A stretch of DNA of 64,000 bases from Streptomyces sp. Ru71 (GTDB lineage: Bacteria > Actinomycetota > Actinomycetes > Streptomycetales > Streptomycetaceae), in the NCBI RefSeq assembly GCF_002920535.1, contig NZ_PQSS01000038.1:1-64000 (forward strand), given 5' to 3'. Position 1 is the stretch's first letter, and each line of letters begins with the position of its first letter. This document shows positions 63,871 through 64,000 of this stretch, in pieces. The notes beneath the pieces are model-generated. The model was not told the DNA's origin. It worked only from the letters and a program-made list of their open reading frames with translations, and ran no database searches. The position numbers and the translations under genes were made by a program.

Positions 63871-64000
63871 CTACCAGCGGTACGGCTTGTAGACGTCCAT
63901 GCACTTGCCGCTGTCGTCCGCGCTCAGCGCGTCGGCGTCGTCGGGCAGGTCCCCGGCGGCGGGCGGCGGCTGCACCGGATACGCCGTGCCCTCACGCCAG
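63871..64000 (-). CDS. LCP-family protein, C-terminal fragment (runs off the window)
   Basis: The minus strand encodes about 42 residues ending DDSGKCMDVYKPYRW before a TAG at 63871-63873. The tail resembles the C terminus of LCP 3 (DDSQCMHVNPAFTW), and the preceding LAREGTAYPV segment parallels TGSAYQVPK. The remainder lies beyond base 64000. Same strand as LCP 3, 136 bp upstream of its start, so these are probably tandem paralogues. Partial because of the window edge, not truncation. Confidence 0.75.
   Translation of the reverse strand, partial: WREGTAYPVQPPPAAGDLPDDADALSADDSGKCMDVYKPYRW

Noticed and set aside
1..64000. CRISPR arrays, insertion sequences, prophage or integrase/attachment sites
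   Set aside because: No spaced identical repeats, transposase or integrase reading frame, and no duplicated tRNA 3' end next to bldA was seen.

Overview
The window is high-GC actinobacterial DNA and is almost certainly a piece of a Streptomyces chromosome core. The evidence is the codon bias (third positions nearly all G/C), frequent GTG starts, GTGA/ATGA stop-start overlaps, the developmental tRNA bldA, a SigB-type partner-switching module, and several copies of the short GC-rich intergenic repeat that litters Streptomyces genomes. No insertion sequence, prophage, CRISPR array or rRNA was seen. From memory, the order eno-divIC-DUF501-ppx-ndh-cfa-ABC transporter-bldA-pobA and onward to purK/purE, ugd and LCP genes matches the conserved arrangement in S. 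coelicolor; no alignment was run.

Layout. 1-7.3 kb: enolase, a DivIC/FtsB-type divisome protein, DUF501, Ppx/GppA phosphatase, type-2 NADH dehydrogenase with an upstream Rex-like operator, and a cyclopropane-fatty-acid-type methyltransferase. 7.3-11.3 kb: a LolD/MacB-type ABC pair on the minus strand and the bldA tRNA-Leu(UAA). 11.3-21.2 kb: PobA, a Bax1-like membrane protein, small hypotheticals, a thiolase, an SGNH hydrolase, cystathionine beta-synthase and an MmyB-like regulator. 21.3-25.6 kb: an SDR oxidoreductase divergent from that regulator, and an NCS1 permease divergent from an RpiR regulator. 25.6-27.8 kb: a minus-strand operon of three roadblock/LC7 proteins and one DUF4388-like protein, with no GTPase beside it.

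27.9-34.9 kb: a divergent fold-III PLP decarboxylase, then a tightly coupled histidine-utilisation operon (hutU, an M20 amidohydrolase, hutF, hutI) lacking hutH and a canonical hutG. 34.9-39 kb: an ECF-sigma-like protein fused to a zinc finger, membrane helix and ricin lectin domain, beside a SigI-type sigma factor with its anti-anti-sigma factor and GHKL kinase. 39.1-43.0 kb: a four-gene operon of exported proteins, two with sortase-type C termini. 43.1-50.7 kb: POT transporter, a two-component system, GtrA, purK-purE and an M19 dipeptidase. 50.8-55.3 kb: MerR regulator, an M19 homologue that has lost all catalytic ligands, two VOC proteins divergent from a CGNR regulator, and UDP-glucose dehydrogenase. 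55.4-64 kb: acyl-CoA dehydrogenase, hotdog thioesterase, three complete LCP wall-polymer transferases plus the 3' end of a fourth, a Cys/Met-rich copper-storage-like protein and a GT2 glycosyltransferase.

Gene co-operation. Clear units are: histidine breakdown (hutU-M20-hutF-hutI); purine synthesis (purK-purE); the sigma partner-switch; the exported-protein operon; the roadblock operon; and an envelope-polymer neighbourhood (ugd, LCPs, GT2). The least explained modules are the exported-protein operon, the GTPase-free roadblock operon, the lectin-bearing sigma fusion and the M19 pseudoenzyme.
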